A stretch of 45,123 nt of DNA from JAXDJH01 sp034663635. GTDB taxonomy: Bacteria; Actinomycetota; CADDZG01; WHSQ01. Shown here one piece after another: positions 16,658 to 25,530 of this stretch; positions within the stretch are counted from its first letter, which is position 1, and every line of letters begins with the position of its first letter. Below the pieces are notes generated by a model. The model had not been told where the DNA came from. It saw nothing but the letters and a program-made list of their open reading frames with translations, and did no database searches. Both the position numbers and the translations under genes were made by a program. Location: positions 1-45,123 of the forward strand of contig JAXDJH010000009.1 in the NCBI GenBank assembly GCA_034663635.1. The letters are read 5' to 3'.

Positions 16658-16897
16658 TCAGAGGTGAACGACGGGGCAGGTAAGGGTCCTTGTGATGCCC
16701 TCCACCGCTTGGATCTTCGCCACCACGAGCTTCCCGAGGTCGTCTACGTTGCCTGCGCTCGCGCGCACGATCACGTCGTAAGGGCCCGTCACGTCCTCGG
16801 CCGCATCGACACCGTCGATGTCGCGCACCTCATGAGCGACTTGCGCCGCCTTGCCGACTTCGGTCTGGATCAAGATGTAAGCCTGTACATCAGCCAC
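16658..16897 (-). CDS. Stand-alone Lrp/AsnC ligand-binding (RAM) domain protein
   Basis: The 79-residue product (VQAYILIQTEVGKAAQVAHE, DAAEDVTGPYDVIVRA, LGKLVVAKIQAVEGITRTLT) is the regulation-of-amino-acid-metabolism domain of Lrp/AsnC proteins without the DNA-binding half. Such single-domain proteins form oligomers that bind amino acids. GTG 16897 lies seven bases behind GGAGGGG. The trans-sulfuration gene starts nine bases after its stop in the same frame, so it may sense the amino acids that pathway makes; this is inference. Confidence 0.86.
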   Translation of the reverse strand: MADVQAYILIQTEVGKAAQVAHEVRDIDGVDAAEDVTGPYDVIVRASAGNVDDLGKLVVAKIQAVEGITRTLTCPVVHL

Positions 16898-17008
16898 CCG
16901 GGGTCCCCTCCTTGGGTAATCGGAAGTGGGCGGGAGTCTAGCAGGGGGCGCTGGGGCCGAACGGGTAGTGTTTGCCGCACAACGTCCCGAAACCCAGGAG
17001 CTTCCCTC

Positions 17009-18589
17009 ATGCAGTCGAAGGCGCTGTCCGGTATCGACAATCCCGGCAAGGTCTATCGAAATCTAAGCGCAGCAGTGCTCGTCGAGCATGCGATCAAGCG
17101 AAACGAAGCGATCCTGGCCGCTTCCGGCGCGCTGGTTACGCAAACGGGCAAACGCACCGGACGTTCACCCAAGGATCGTTTCTTCGTAAGCCACGGCGCC
17201 TCCAAAGACAAGATCGACTGGGGCCAGACGAATCAGCCGGTCGAGCCGGATGTGTTTGATGCACTCTTCGATCGGATCCGTGGCCACCTCGAGGGTCGAG
17301 AGCTGTTCGTGGTCGACGGTGTCGTTGGAGCGGACCCGGAACACGCGATCAAGCTCCGGGTTATCACCGAGCTCGCGTGGCACGCGCTTTTCGCCCTACA
17401 ACTGTTCCGGCGTCCAACCCGCGAGGAACTAGAGGATTTCGAGCCCGAATTCACCGTCGTGTCGGCCCCGACGTTCGAGGCCGTGCCCGAGCGGGACGGC
17501 ACCAACTCCGAAGCTTTCATCGGCGTCGACCTCGAACGTAAGCAGGTATTGATCTGCGGGACCCATTACGCGGGCGAGATGAAGAAGTCGCTGTTCACGT
17601 CCGCGAACTACCTGATGCCCGAGCAGGGCGTATTCCCGATGCACTGCTCGGCGAACCTTGGCGAGAAAGGCGACGTCGCCCTCTTCTTCGGTCTCTCAGG
17701 CACGGGCAAGACCACCTTGTCGGCAGATCCGCTGCGGCGTCTCATCGGGGACGACGAGCATGGATGGTCTGACAACGGCGTGTTCAATTTCGAAGGCGGC
17801 TGCTACGCGAAGTGCATCCGGCTGTCGGCGAAGAACGAGCCTCAGATCTGGTCCGCCATCCGGTTCGGTGCCGTGGTTGAGAACGTGGTCGTGGATGAAG
17901 TGACTCGCGATGTCGACTACGACGACGATTCGCTTACCGAGAACACCAGGGTCGCCTATCCGCTCGAGTTCATCCCCGGGTTCGTCCCTGAGGGGCGGGA
18001 CGGACACGCTCAGACGATCGTGTTCTTGACTGCAGATGCGTTCGGGGTCCTTCCGCCTATCTCGCGGCTCGATGAGTATGCGGCTGCGTATCACTTCCTC
18101 TCGGGCTTCACTGCGAAGCTCGCCGGAACGGAAGCGGGATTAGGGAACGAGCCCGAAGCCACATTCTCGACCTGTTTCGGTTCGCCGTTCCTGCCTTTGA
18201 AGCCGAGTGTCTATTCGGCGATGCTCAGGAAGCGGATCGCCGACCACGACGCGAGCGTCTATCTCGTGAACACGGGTTGGACAGGGGGTCCTTTCGGAGT
18301 CGGGAAGCGGATGGATCTGCCTTCCACGAGAGCGATGGTCCAGGCGGCCGTGTCGGGAGCCCTTCGCGACGTGCCGACCAAGACTCACCCGATCTTCAAT
18401 CTCGAGGTTCCGGTGTCGTGCCCGGGAGTGCCCGATGACGTATTGGATCCTCAAAAGACTTGGCCCGACCCGGCCGCCTACGAAGAGCAGGCTCGGGAGC
18501 TCGCCAGGATGTTCGTGAAGAACTTCGAGAGGTTTGCGGATTCGGTGCCGCCCGAGATCGTTTCTTCGGGTCCCAACCCCGAGGCCTAG
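17009..18589 (+). CDS. pckA: Phosphoenolpyruvate carboxykinase (ATP)
   Basis: The 526-residue enzyme converts oxaloacetate and ATP to phosphoenolpyruvate, the entry step of gluconeogenesis. Signature blocks: GKRTGRSPKDRFFV (substrate loop), GTHYAGEMKKS (catalytic Lys), FGLSGTGKTTLSAD (P-loop kinase-1), IGDDEHGW (kinase-2, metal) and RVAYPLEFI. ATG 17009 has CCAGGAG nine bases upstream; the reading frame stays open far upstream to 16280, but that part overlaps other genes and is not conserved. Many actinobacteria use the GTP form instead; this is clearly the ATP form. Confidence 0.96.
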   Translation: MQSKALSGIDNPGKVYRNLSAAVLVEHAIKRNEAILAASGALVTQTGKRTGRSPKDRFFVSHGASKDKIDWGQTNQPVEPDVFDALFDRIRGHLEGRELFVVDGVVGADPEHAIKLRVITELAWHALFALQLFRRPTREELEDFEPEFTVVSAPTFEAVPERDGTNSEAFIGVDLERKQVLICGTHYAGEMKKSLFTSANYLMPEQGVFPMHCSANLGEKGDVALFFGLSGTGKTTLSADPLRRLIGDDEHGWSDNGVFNFEGGCYAKCIRLSAKNEPQIWSAIRFGAVVENVVVDEVTRDVDYDDDSLTENTRVAYPLEFIPGFVPEGRDGHAQTIVFLTADAFGVLPPISRLDEYAAAYHFLSGFTAKLAGTEAGLGNEPEATFSTCFGSPFLPLKPSVYSAMLRKRIADHDASVYLVNTGWTGGPFGVGKRMDLPSTRAMVQAAVSGALRDVPTKTHPIFNLEVPVSCPGVPDDVLDPQKTWPDPAAYEEQARELARMFVKNFERFADSVPPEIVSSGPNPEA

Positions 18590-18595
18590 GGCGAG

Positions 18596-18799
18596 CTAGT
18601 TCTCGATATCGAAGAAGATCCGGACCCGGGTGTGGTACTCGAGGATCTTTCCGTCGGCAACAACCGCCTCGCTATCGATAACGTCTAACTTGTTGATGCG
18701 ACGGATCGTCTTCGACGCTTCCCGCAGAGCTTCCCGCGCCGCCTCGCCCCAACCGTCGGTGGAGACGCCCGTCAATTCGATCGTGTTCATCACGCCCAT
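18596..18799 (-). CDS. Dodecin
   Basis: This is a 67-residue flavin-binding dodecin: VMNTIELTGVSTDGWGEAAR, ALREASKTIRRINKLDVIDS, then KILEYHTRVRIFFDIEN. The tryptophan in DGWGEAA is the residue that stacks on the flavin. Dodecins form hollow 12-mers that store riboflavin, FMN or CoA. ATG 18799 has GGGGAGG upstream; ATG 18790 is a possible alternative. It is convergent with pckA and divergent from thiL. Confidence 0.92.
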   Translation of the reverse strand: MGVMNTIELTGVSTDGWGEAAREALREASKTIRRINKLDVIDSEAVVADGKILEYHTRVRIFFDIEN

Positions 18800-18823
18800 G
18801 TCCGTCCTCCCCGTCCGACCCTG

Positions 18824-19804
18824 ATGGACGAGAGAAACGTATCCGACGTAGGCGAATTCGGACTGATCGCTCGTGCAGCCGAACGCTTCGGTGACGCGCC
18901 GGAGGGAGAGGTCTGGAGTGGGGACGACTGCGCGGTGCTCCAGTTGGAGGGCCGCAACATGTTGCTCACCACCGACACGCTCGTTGAAGGCGTCGATTTC
19001 GAGCTCGCCTGGGCGAGAGGAACCGACGTCGGTTGGAAGGCGGTCGCCATAAACGCGTCCGATGTAGCGGCGATGGGCGGAACCCCGATGCGTTGCGTGG
19101 CGACTCTCGTTGTTCCTCGATCCACGCCTCTGGCTTTCGTAGACGACCTCGTGGATGGGCTGGCTGAGGCCTCTCGACAGCACGGTGCCGCGGTGGTCGG
19201 CGGTGACGTCAGCCGCGGTCTAGAGATCGCGCTGGGTCTGGCGATGATCGGAGTGTCGGGAGGATCGCCTGTGCTACGCAGCGGAGCGGAGCCCGGCGAC
19301 GCGATATGCGTCACCGGAACGCTGGGCGCGGCCGCCGCCGGACTGTTGGTGCTTCGAGGGAAGGAAGCTGCGCCGGCCGCGCGGGAACGACTAAGTGCCC
19401 GTCAACTCAGGCCCCATGCGCGAGTGAAAGAGGGGGGAGCGATCGCTCGGGGGGGAGCCACGGCGATGATCGACGTGTCCGACGGGCTTATCGCCGACCT
19501 CGGCCATCTGCTCGCCGCCAGTGGCGTCGGTTGCACCATCGAACCTCAGACGATCCCCATCGATGCAGACGCGTCGGAGGTCATGGGGGCGGAAGCGGGC
19601 GAGCTTGCGCTCCATGGGGGAGAGGATTTCGAACTCCTGTTTACGATCCCGACAGCGAACATCGCCGGAGTCGTGACCGCCCTGGAGGAGTTCAACACCG
19701 CCGTCACGGTCATCGGCGAAGCGACCGATGGGCCCAAGCTTTGGGGAGGCAAAGAGTTGATGGAGATTGAGGTGGCGGGATGGGATCACCTGCGCAACAA
19801 GTAA
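18824..19804 (+). CDS. thiL: Thiamine-monophosphate kinase
   Basis: The 326-residue enzyme phosphorylates thiamine phosphate to thiamine pyrophosphate. It has the ThiL/PurM-superfamily layout: EFGLIARAAERFG, WSGDDCAVLQL (metal and nucleotide), TTDTLVEGVDF, AINASDVAAMGG and VGGDVSRG in the first half, IDVSDGLIADLGHLLAASGVG and LHGGEDFELLFT in the second. Its end overlaps thiD by 25 bases, making a thiamine operon. Confidence 0.95.
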   Translation: MDERNVSDVGEFGLIARAAERFGDAPEGEVWSGDDCAVLQLEGRNMLLTTDTLVEGVDFELAWARGTDVGWKAVAINASDVAAMGGTPMRCVATLVVPRSTPLAFVDDLVDGLAEASRQHGAAVVGGDVSRGLEIALGLAMIGVSGGSPVLRSGAEPGDAICVTGTLGAAAAGLLVLRGKEAAPAARERLSARQLRPHARVKEGGAIARGGATAMIDVSDGLIADLGHLLAASGVGCTIEPQTIPIDADASEVMGAEAGELALHGGEDFELLFTIPTANIAGVVTALEEFNTAVTVIGEATDGPKLWGGKELMEIEVAGWDHLRNK

Positions 19805-20607
19805 GCGAGATACCGCGCGCTCTAACGATCGCCGGGTCGGACTCGGGCGGTGGCGCGGGCATCCAGGCCGACCTCAAGGTCTTCATGGCGTTCGGTTGTC
19901 ACGGCATGAGTGCACTAACCGCTCTCACCGCCCAGAACACGATCGGTGTAACGGGCATCCAAGAGATCCCCGCAGCCTTCGTCGTCGAGCAGATAGACGC
20001 GGTGGTGGAAGACATCGGAGTCGACGCCGCGAAGACGGGGATGCTCGCCTCCGCTGAGATCGTCTCGTCGGTGGCGAAGTCGGTGGCCACCCACGGGATC
20101 GCCAAACTCGTCGTCGATCCCGTGTTCGTTTCGAAGCACCGGAACCGGCTTCTCGCGGAGGATGCGATCGGTGCACTCAAGGCCGATCTGTTCCCTCTCG
20201 CAACGCTCGTGACCCCGAACCTTTACGAGGCTGCAGCGATCATCGGAATGTTCGATATCTCGAACCTCGCGGAGATGACCGAGGCTGCTCGAGCCATACA
20301 TGCGCTCGGCCCCCGAGCGGTCTTAGTGAAAGGCGGCCATCTCCCGGGGGACCGAGCGATCGACATCCTTTTCGACGGGGAACGTGCGGTGGAGATCGAC
20401 GGCCCCCGTTACGACACCGACGACACCCATGGGACGGGATGCGCGCTGTCGGCCGCGATCACGGCGCGGCTCGCTCACGGCGATGAGATCGAAGATGCAG
20501 TTCGTTCCGCTAAGAGCTTCATCTCGGAGGCGATCAGACGATCGCTCCGGATAGGAAAAGGCTACGGACCAGTTAATCCTGGGTGGGGTCTGACGCCGTT
20601 CTCCTGA
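19780..20607 (+). CDS. thiD: Hydroxymethylpyrimidine / phosphomethylpyrimidine kinase
   Basis: This 275-residue ribokinase-fold enzyme phosphorylates HMP and HMP-P for thiamine synthesis. Motifs: TIAGSDSGGGAGIQADLK at the N terminus, MSALTALTAQNT, VDPVFVSK, VTPNLYEAAAI and the anion-hole stretch DDTHGTGCALSAAI. The start at ATG 19780 lies inside thiL; no better start exists downstream of the thiL stop without losing the N-terminal strand. It overlaps the end of the convergent membrane-protein gene by 35 bases. Confidence 0.94.
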   Translation: MGSPAQQVSEIPRALTIAGSDSGGGAGIQADLKVFMAFGCHGMSALTALTAQNTIGVTGIQEIPAAFVVEQIDAVVEDIGVDAAKTGMLASAEIVSSVAKSVATHGIAKLVVDPVFVSKHRNRLLAEDAIGALKADLFPLATLVTPNLYEAAAIIGMFDISNLAEMTEAARAIHALGPRAVLVKGGHLPGDRAIDILFDGERAVEIDGPRYDTDDTHGTGCALSAAITARLAHGDEIEDAVRSAKSFISEAIRRSLRIGKGYGPVNPGWGLTPFS

Positions 20608-21421
20608 TCGCCTCACGTTCCTCGAGAAACGCGTCGTGATCCAGCCCCTCTTTCTCAGCCCGCAGTCCCAGATAAGAGACGGTCTGTACGCATGACAGAA
20701 ACGCGGCACCGAGACCCATGAAGATCCCTTGCAGAGCGGCAAAGAGATAGAGAGCCGCGAATCCCGGCGACTCCGGAGTGGACTGAATCAGCAGGACGAG
20801 AGCGAAGAACGTGACCATCCCGATGACCAAGGCGGGGGTCAGCAGATAGAGGAAAACGCGGAGGCCGGAACCCCGCACCACTGCCGTGAACCGGCGGATA
20901 GCAGATCGGAAGTTAACCGTTTCGATGGCGGCCACTTGAGCCAGCACCGGAGGACCGGCCAGATATGGCGTGTATATGAAGGGCCCATAAAAGAGTGGGA
21001 TCAACAGGACGGCGGAAAGTCTCAAAGTCAGAGCGACCATCAGCGAGAGAGCAGCATTCAGCATGAGGATCCCCCAAATGGATCGGATCCTCCGTGCGAT
21101 CGGTCGGATGGCTTCGCGCAGTGTCGTGGGGATATCGACGAAGTGATCGGCGACCACGGGCGCCGCGATGATGTTCGCAAGGGCGCCGAATGTCGCGGGG
21201 GCGATGATGTAGACGACGATAGCTACTGCGATCCGAAAGTCCGCGTTGATGTCGAAGGCGAGGAGGAGTGGGATCAGACAAGCGAGGGTGTAGAAGCTAC
21301 AGAACACCGTCGCAAGTGCGTTGAATCGCTTCCTGAATGCTCGCCACGCGAGCACCATCGTCTGCGAGAAGCCGATCGGATGGGGAAAGAGCGCTAAAGC
21401 CTCGTCGGTCGACTCCGTCAA
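20573..21421 (-). CDS. Polytopic membrane protein of unknown function
   Basis: The 282-residue product has about six hydrophobic segments (for example LATVFCSFYTLACLIPLLLA, VAIVVYIIAPATFGALANII, MLNAALSLMVALTL, VFLYLLTPALVIGMVTFFAL, YLFAALQGIFMGLGAAFL) and charged ends. It starts at TTG four bases after the DUF3618 gene, so it is probably the last gene of that minus-strand operon. The layout resembles the membrane domain found with glycerophosphodiester phosphodiesterases, but I cannot assign it with confidence. Confidence 0.72.
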   Translation of the reverse strand: MTESTDEALALFPHPIGFSQTMVLAWRAFRKRFNALATVFCSFYTLACLIPLLLAFDINADFRIAVAIVVYIIAPATFGALANIIAAPVVADHFVDIPTTLREAIRPIARRIRSIWGILMLNAALSLMVALTLRLSAVLLIPLFYGPFIYTPYLAGPPVLAQVAAIETVNFRSAIRRFTAVVRGSGLRVFLYLLTPALVIGMVTFFALVLLIQSTPESPGFAALYLFAALQGIFMGLGAAFLSCVQTVSYLGLRAEKEGLDHDAFLEEREAIRRTASDPTQD

Positions 21422-21425
21422 TGCT

Positions 21426-21620
21426 TCAGTTACCGACGCGGCGCTTTGCGATCAATCCAACGACAAGCAGACCCGCGAGAGCGACGGCGACGATGGCGAG
21501 CTTCTTTCCGGCCTCGGCCGCCTCGACCTTTGCTCGATCGACAAGCTCGTCGACCTTGCGGGCCAATTCCTCTCGAGTCTCTTCTATCTCCGTTACCGTC
21601 TGCCGAGCGTCTTGGCCCAC
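21426..21620 (-). CDS. DUF3618-type small membrane protein
   Basis: This is a 64-residue protein: an amphipathic helical N terminus (ETREELARKVDELVDRAKVE) and one C-terminal membrane helix (LAIVAVALAGLLVVGLIAKR). The TREELARKVDEL motif is characteristic of the actinobacterial DUF3618 family, which commonly sits beside phage-holin-like (PF07332-type) genes, as here. Its GTG start lies 28 bases inside the end of the upstream gene, indicating translational coupling. Confidence 0.8.
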   Translation of the reverse strand: MGQDARQTVTEIEETREELARKVDELVDRAKVEAAEAGKKLAIVAVALAGLLVVGLIAKRRVGN

Positions 21621-22930
21621 TCCACGTCCTCCTTGATCGTTTTCTTAGTCATCTCGGTCGAGATCGGCGTCTTCAGTTTCTTTGACGCCAAGAACCCAGC
21701 GAGACCGGCGATGACCAACAACACCACCGCCGTCAGGATGTCCGCGAACCATGTCACGAAGACGGTGTCGAAGCCGTCCCTGATAGCGAGAAGCATGAAT
21801 ATCAGCGCGAAGAAACCGATGGCTCCGGCGACGGCGATGATCGCGGCCCCCTTAGCCTTCGCCGCGACCGATTGGCCGAGCTCCTGTTTCGCCAGCTCGA
21901 TCTCTTTGCGGACCAGCGTGGAGAGGTCTTCCGTGACCTCTTTCATCAACTGACCGGCCGATTTCTCTTTGTGCCCGTTGCCCTGGTAAGGGGTGTCGAT
22001 GGTTGGGATCTCGGTCATCCCTCCTCCTTCCTCATATGCCAATGATGACGTACGCAGTCGTTTCCGTTCCTGGAGCACGAGATTGACCTCCGCAGCCAGC
22101 AGAGTTATCTGGGCGAGCAGGTAAGAGGCGACTAGGAGAGTGGCCGCTCCCGCGAAGGTGCCGAAGGTGTCGTTGCGAGCTTGAGAGCCACGGGCCAGGT
22201 AGGCGGTTCCCCCCACCTGGAGACCGGCGAACGCGATCGCGGCGACGAGCGCTCCCGGAAGTACCTCCCGCCAGCTCTGTTCGGCGGCGGGAAGAAACTT
22301 GAAGGCCGTGGCGAAGATGAGCGTGTTGACGACGACCCCGCCGAAAAAAGCGGCGATGCCGACGAGGGTAGAGGCGGTACTGCCCTTGCCAAAGATCTCG
22401 GCCGAGAATCCGGACAGGCTGCCGAGACCGATAGTGACCAGCGCCCCGAGCCCCAAGATGGCGAGCCACTTCAACGATCGCAGTCGTTTCTGGATCCAGT
22501 TCGGCTCGTCCGTAATCCCGTGGAATCGATTCAGAGCATGTTGGAGAGCCACGATGGCGCCCGAACCCGAGTAGAGCGACAGCGCCAACCCGGTGAGCAG
22601 GAGGCTGCTCCTGCGCTCGATGATGAACTTCACGCCGTCCGGACTGAGGGCGTCGCGCAGTAAAGGAATGGTCTTGACTCCCTGCCTGATGAGGTCCTCC
22701 CGCAATGCCTGATTGCCTTCGGTGAGGAAACCAAGTAGCGAGGCGCAGAACAGCATCAAGGGAAAGATCGAAAAGAACGTGAAGTAGGTGAGGGCGGCCG
22801 CATGGGAGCCGCCGTCGTTGATCCCGAAGCGCTTGAAGACGCGAACGGTCACATCGACGAAGCCGAATCGAGCTCTCGATCGCTCCAACGTCAGCTTCGC
22901 CTTAGCGGCGAGTTTCTTGAGTGCGCTCAC
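21593..22930 (-). CDS. YihY/BrkB membrane protein fused to a holin-like domain
   Basis: A single 445-residue frame joins two families. Residues about 20-290 are YihY/BrkB-like: GGSHAAALTYFTFFSIFPLML, SLYSGSGAIVALQHALN, and QITLLAAEVNLVLQERKRLR at the end. Residues about 305-445 match the actinobacterial 'phage holin family' protein: GQLMKEVTEDLSTLVRKEIE, LAKQELGQSV, then two membrane helices. An internal ATG at 22018 follows GAGGAAGGAGG, so the second part may also be made separately. Usually these are two genes; here no stop separates them. BrkB proteins are inner-membrane proteins of uncertain transport role. Confidence 0.84.
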   Translation of the reverse strand: MSALKKLAAKAKLTLERSRARFGFVDVTVRVFKRFGINDGGSHAAALTYFTFFSIFPLMLFCASLLGFLTEGNQALREDLIRQGVKTIPLLRDALSPDGVKFIIERRSSLLLTGLALSLYSGSGAIVALQHALNRFHGITDEPNWIQKRLRSLKWLAILGLGALVTIGLGSLSGFSAEIFGKGSTASTLVGIAAFFGGVVVNTLIFATAFKFLPAAEQSWREVLPGALVAAIAFAGLQVGGTAYLARGSQARNDTFGTFAGAATLLVASYLLAQITLLAAEVNLVLQERKRLRTSSLAYEEGGGMTEIPTIDTPYQGNGHKEKSAGQLMKEVTEDLSTLVRKEIELAKQELGQSVAAKAKGAAIIAVAGAIGFFALIFMLLAIRDGFDTVFVTWFADILTAVVLLVIAGLAGFLASKKLKTPISTEMTKKTIKEDVEWAKTLGRR

Positions 22931-22995
22931 GGCCGTTCGTTACCCCCTGAGCAGGGCGACCTAACTGAAGGGGCGGGAAGGTGGTTGAGGAGCGC

Positions 22996-23187
22996 CTAGC
23001 GGGCTTTGGTGACCTTGTTGGCCTTGAGGCAGCTCGTGCAGACGGCCAAGCGCTTCGGGGTGCCGTTCACGACGACCCGCATCTTGTGAACGTTCGTGTT
23101 GAAGCGCCGACGGGTGCGCCGGTGCGAGTGAGATATGTGGTTCCCGAACCCGGGCCCCTTGCCACAGACGTCACATACGGAAGGCAT
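22996..23187 (-). CDS. rpmB: 50S ribosomal protein L28
   Basis: The 63-residue L28 begins MPSVCDVCGKGPGFGNHISH and ends VCTSCLKANKVTKAR, with two CxxC pairs for zinc (the C+ form). RRTRRRFNTNV is the rRNA-binding basic stretch. Upstream there is no clear Shine-Dalgarno, and TAGAGT lies about 11-16 bases before ATG, so a leaderless or near-leaderless transcript is possible. It is divergent from recG, 62 bp away. Confidence 0.96.
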   Translation of the reverse strand: MPSVCDVCGKGPGFGNHISHSHRRTRRRFNTNVHKMRVVVNGTPKRLAVCTSCLKANKVTKAR

Positions 23188-23249
23188 AAGGCGCAGAACT
23201 CTATCAAATAGGGGTTGGGAGCCCGCCCGGCCCATAGGGTGGAAAAACC

Positions 23250-25469
23250 ATGAGTGAAGTAGTCGACGCGCCCCCGAAAGGACTCGAACTGTTCGCCGCG
23301 CCTCGCCGGCGAAAGTCGCTGCCTCCGAAGCGGGGAGAGGCCCTTCAGAGCTTGGGGATCGACACCGTCCAGGACCTCCTCCAGCACTACCCGCGCCGCC
23401 ATGTGGACAGGACTCAGCTTCGGACCGTTGCACAGCTGAAAGAGCAGTCCGCTCAGGAGGATCTCGGAGAGGTCACGGTCCACGCAAAAGTCGTCCAGAT
23501 GGGCCGGCCCTTCGAGCTCAGAGGCCGAACGAAGACCAACAAGAAACGGATCATGATCAAGGGGAAGGTCGGAGACGAGACCGGGTCGATCGATGTCACC
23601 TGGTTCAACCAGCAGTGGGTAGCGAGAGCGCTTCGAGTCGGAGTGGAGGCCTTCTTCTACGGCCGCCTTTCGACGTTCAAGGGCAAGCTCCAGATGACGG
23701 CCCCACGCTGGGAGCTCATAAGGACCGGGGAGGAGCCCTTTCACGTCGGGCGCATCGTCCCGATCTATCCAGCGACGGCGGACACCTCGAGCGACAAGAT
23801 CCGTCGCTATATCTGGGATGCCCTGGAAGGCATCGATCAGATCCTCGATCCGTTGCCCGAAACTCTGCGACACAGACTCGGGTTGATGGGTCGCGACGAG
23901 GCGCTCAGGACCATCCACTTCCCCGAAAACAAGGACGACGTGCTCGCTGCTCGACGTCGTCTTGCATTCGACGAGCTTCTCTCCTTGCAGCTCGGGTTGG
24001 TCTATCGGAAGCGCAAGCTGGAACGCACCGTGCAAGGCATCTCTCATCCCCACCCGGATGCAGATTCTCTTGCCGAAACGTTCGTCAATTCCCTTCCATT
24101 CGAATTGACGGGGGATCAGAGGGTCGCTTGTGACGATGTCGCCTCGGATATGCAGAAGCAGTACCCGATGCATCGCCTGGTCGAAGGTGAAGTCGGTTCA
24201 GGCAAGACCGTCGTCGCTCTTTACGCGTGTCTTCTCGCTATCGGCGGTGGTCACCAAGCCGCGTTCATGGCGCCGACTGAAGTGCTTGCCGAACAACATC
24301 ACCTCACCGTGAACGATCTCCTGGACCGAGCGTTCGGCGCCGACGAAGCGCGCAACCTCTTCGCCTCTGTGTCGCAAAGACCTGTCGTGCGTCTTCTTAC
24401 TGGATCGACGCCGGCAACAGAGCGCGCCCAGATCCTTGCGGATGTTGCGTCGGGAGAGGTGGGATTGTTGTTAGGAACTCACGCGTTGATCCAAGAATCC
24501 GTCGAGTTCAGAAACCTGGGCGTGGCGATCGTCGACGAGCAACACCGCTTCGGCGTCCACCAAAGGAAGAGCTTGCGTGAGAAGGGAAGGACGGGCGAGC
24601 CGGATGTCCTCGTGATGACGGCAACCGCGATCCCGCGCACGCTTGCCGTGACGATCTACGGAGACCTCGACCTGTCCATCCTGCGCGAGCTGCCCGCGGG
24701 ACGTCTGCCGATCGCGACATCCACGGCCAGCGGAGATGACGAACGGGAGCGGGCTTACGAGCTCATCCGAAAAGAGGTCGCGGGGGGCAGGCAGGCATTC
24801 ATCGTCTATGCGCTCCGTGACGAGTCCGACAAGCTCGAGTTGAGGAGCGCGAAGGGCGAGGCGGCGAGACTTGCCAAGGATGTCTTCCCCGATCTTGTCG
24901 TGGGATTGGTGCATGGAGACATGAAGAGCATCGATAAAGAGCAGGCCATGACCGACTTCCGTTCCGGCAAGACCCAGGTGCTTGTCGCAACCACGGTGAT
25001 CGAAGTCGGCGTCGACGTGCCAAACGCAACCGTGATGTTGGTCGAGAACTCCGAACGATTCGGGCTAGCGCAGTTGCACCAACTGCGTGGACGGATCGGT
25101 CGCGGAGGGTTCGACTCCTATTGCATCCTTGCTACCGATCTCGATCTGGACTCGCCTGAGGAGGCCGCAGCGATCGCGGCCGAACGATTGTCCACAGTGG
25201 TCTCGACCCGAGACGGGTTCGCTCTAGCCGAAGCCGATCTGAAGCAACGGGGGGAAGGACAGATCCTCGGCGCCAGGCAATCCGGCCTGCCCGAGCTCAA
25301 GATCGCCAGGGTTCTGACTCATCGCGAGGAGATCAAGATGGCCCGCAGCCTCGCGGAGGAGATCCTCGACGAGGACCCGGATTTGGGGGCGTGGGAGCAC
25401 GCGGCCCTCGCTCGGGAGGTCAGGGACCGGTTCCCGGAGGAAGCTGTGGACATCGTCCAATCGGGCTGA
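23250..25469 (+). CDS. recG: ATP-dependent DNA helicase RecG
   Basis: The 739-residue helicase regresses stalled replication forks and branch-migrates Holliday junctions. The N-terminal wedge/OB domain is at about residues 20-250 (DLLQHYPRRHVDRT). The motor domain has Walker A GEVGSGKTVVALYA, the RecG-type motif II DEQHRFGVHQR, TATAIPRTLA, and C-terminal VLVATTVIEVGVDVPNA and QLHQLRGRIGRG. Length and order are normal. It opens the housekeeping block and is followed 61 bp later by rsmD, an arrangement common in Gram-positive bacteria. Confidence 0.97.
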   Translation: MSEVVDAPPKGLELFAAPRRRKSLPPKRGEALQSLGIDTVQDLLQHYPRRHVDRTQLRTVAQLKEQSAQEDLGEVTVHAKVVQMGRPFELRGRTKTNKKRIMIKGKVGDETGSIDVTWFNQQWVARALRVGVEAFFYGRLSTFKGKLQMTAPRWELIRTGEEPFHVGRIVPIYPATADTSSDKIRRYIWDALEGIDQILDPLPETLRHRLGLMGRDEALRTIHFPENKDDVLAARRRLAFDELLSLQLGLVYRKRKLERTVQGISHPHPDADSLAETFVNSLPFELTGDQRVACDDVASDMQKQYPMHRLVEGEVGSGKTVVALYACLLAIGGGHQAAFMAPTEVLAEQHHLTVNDLLDRAFGADEARNLFASVSQRPVVRLLTGSTPATERAQILADVASGEVGLLLGTHALIQESVEFRNLGVAIVDEQHRFGVHQRKSLREKGRTGEPDVLVMTATAIPRTLAVTIYGDLDLSILRELPAGRLPIATSTASGDDERERAYELIRKEVAGGRQAFIVYALRDESDKLELRSAKGEAARLAKDVFPDLVVGLVHGDMKSIDKEQAMTDFRSGKTQVLVATTVIEVGVDVPNATVMLVENSERFGLAQLHQLRGRIGRGGFDSYCILATDLDLDSPEEAAAIAAERLSTVVSTRDGFALAEADLKQRGEGQILGARQSGLPELKIARVLTHREEIKMARSLAEEILDEDPDLGAWEHAALAREVRDRFPEEAVDIVQSG

Positions 25470-25530
25470 CGAAAGGCTTCTAGCCCAACCCCCATGCGGA
25501 GTCCCCGCCCGAATTGGTAGATTGTTAGGG

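Noticed and set aside
16280..17008. N-terminal extension of pckA by 243 residues
   Set aside because: It overlaps two minus-strand genes and is not PckA-like; ATG 17009 has a good ribosome-binding site and the family N terminus.
18800..19183. Extended dodecin ORF of 195 residues
   Set aside because: The extra part is antisense to thiL; the dodecin core and RBS start at 18799.
23067..24173. Minus-strand ORF of 368 codons opposite recG
   Set aside because: It is antisense to a clear RecG and to the end of rpmB in another frame; no family signal.
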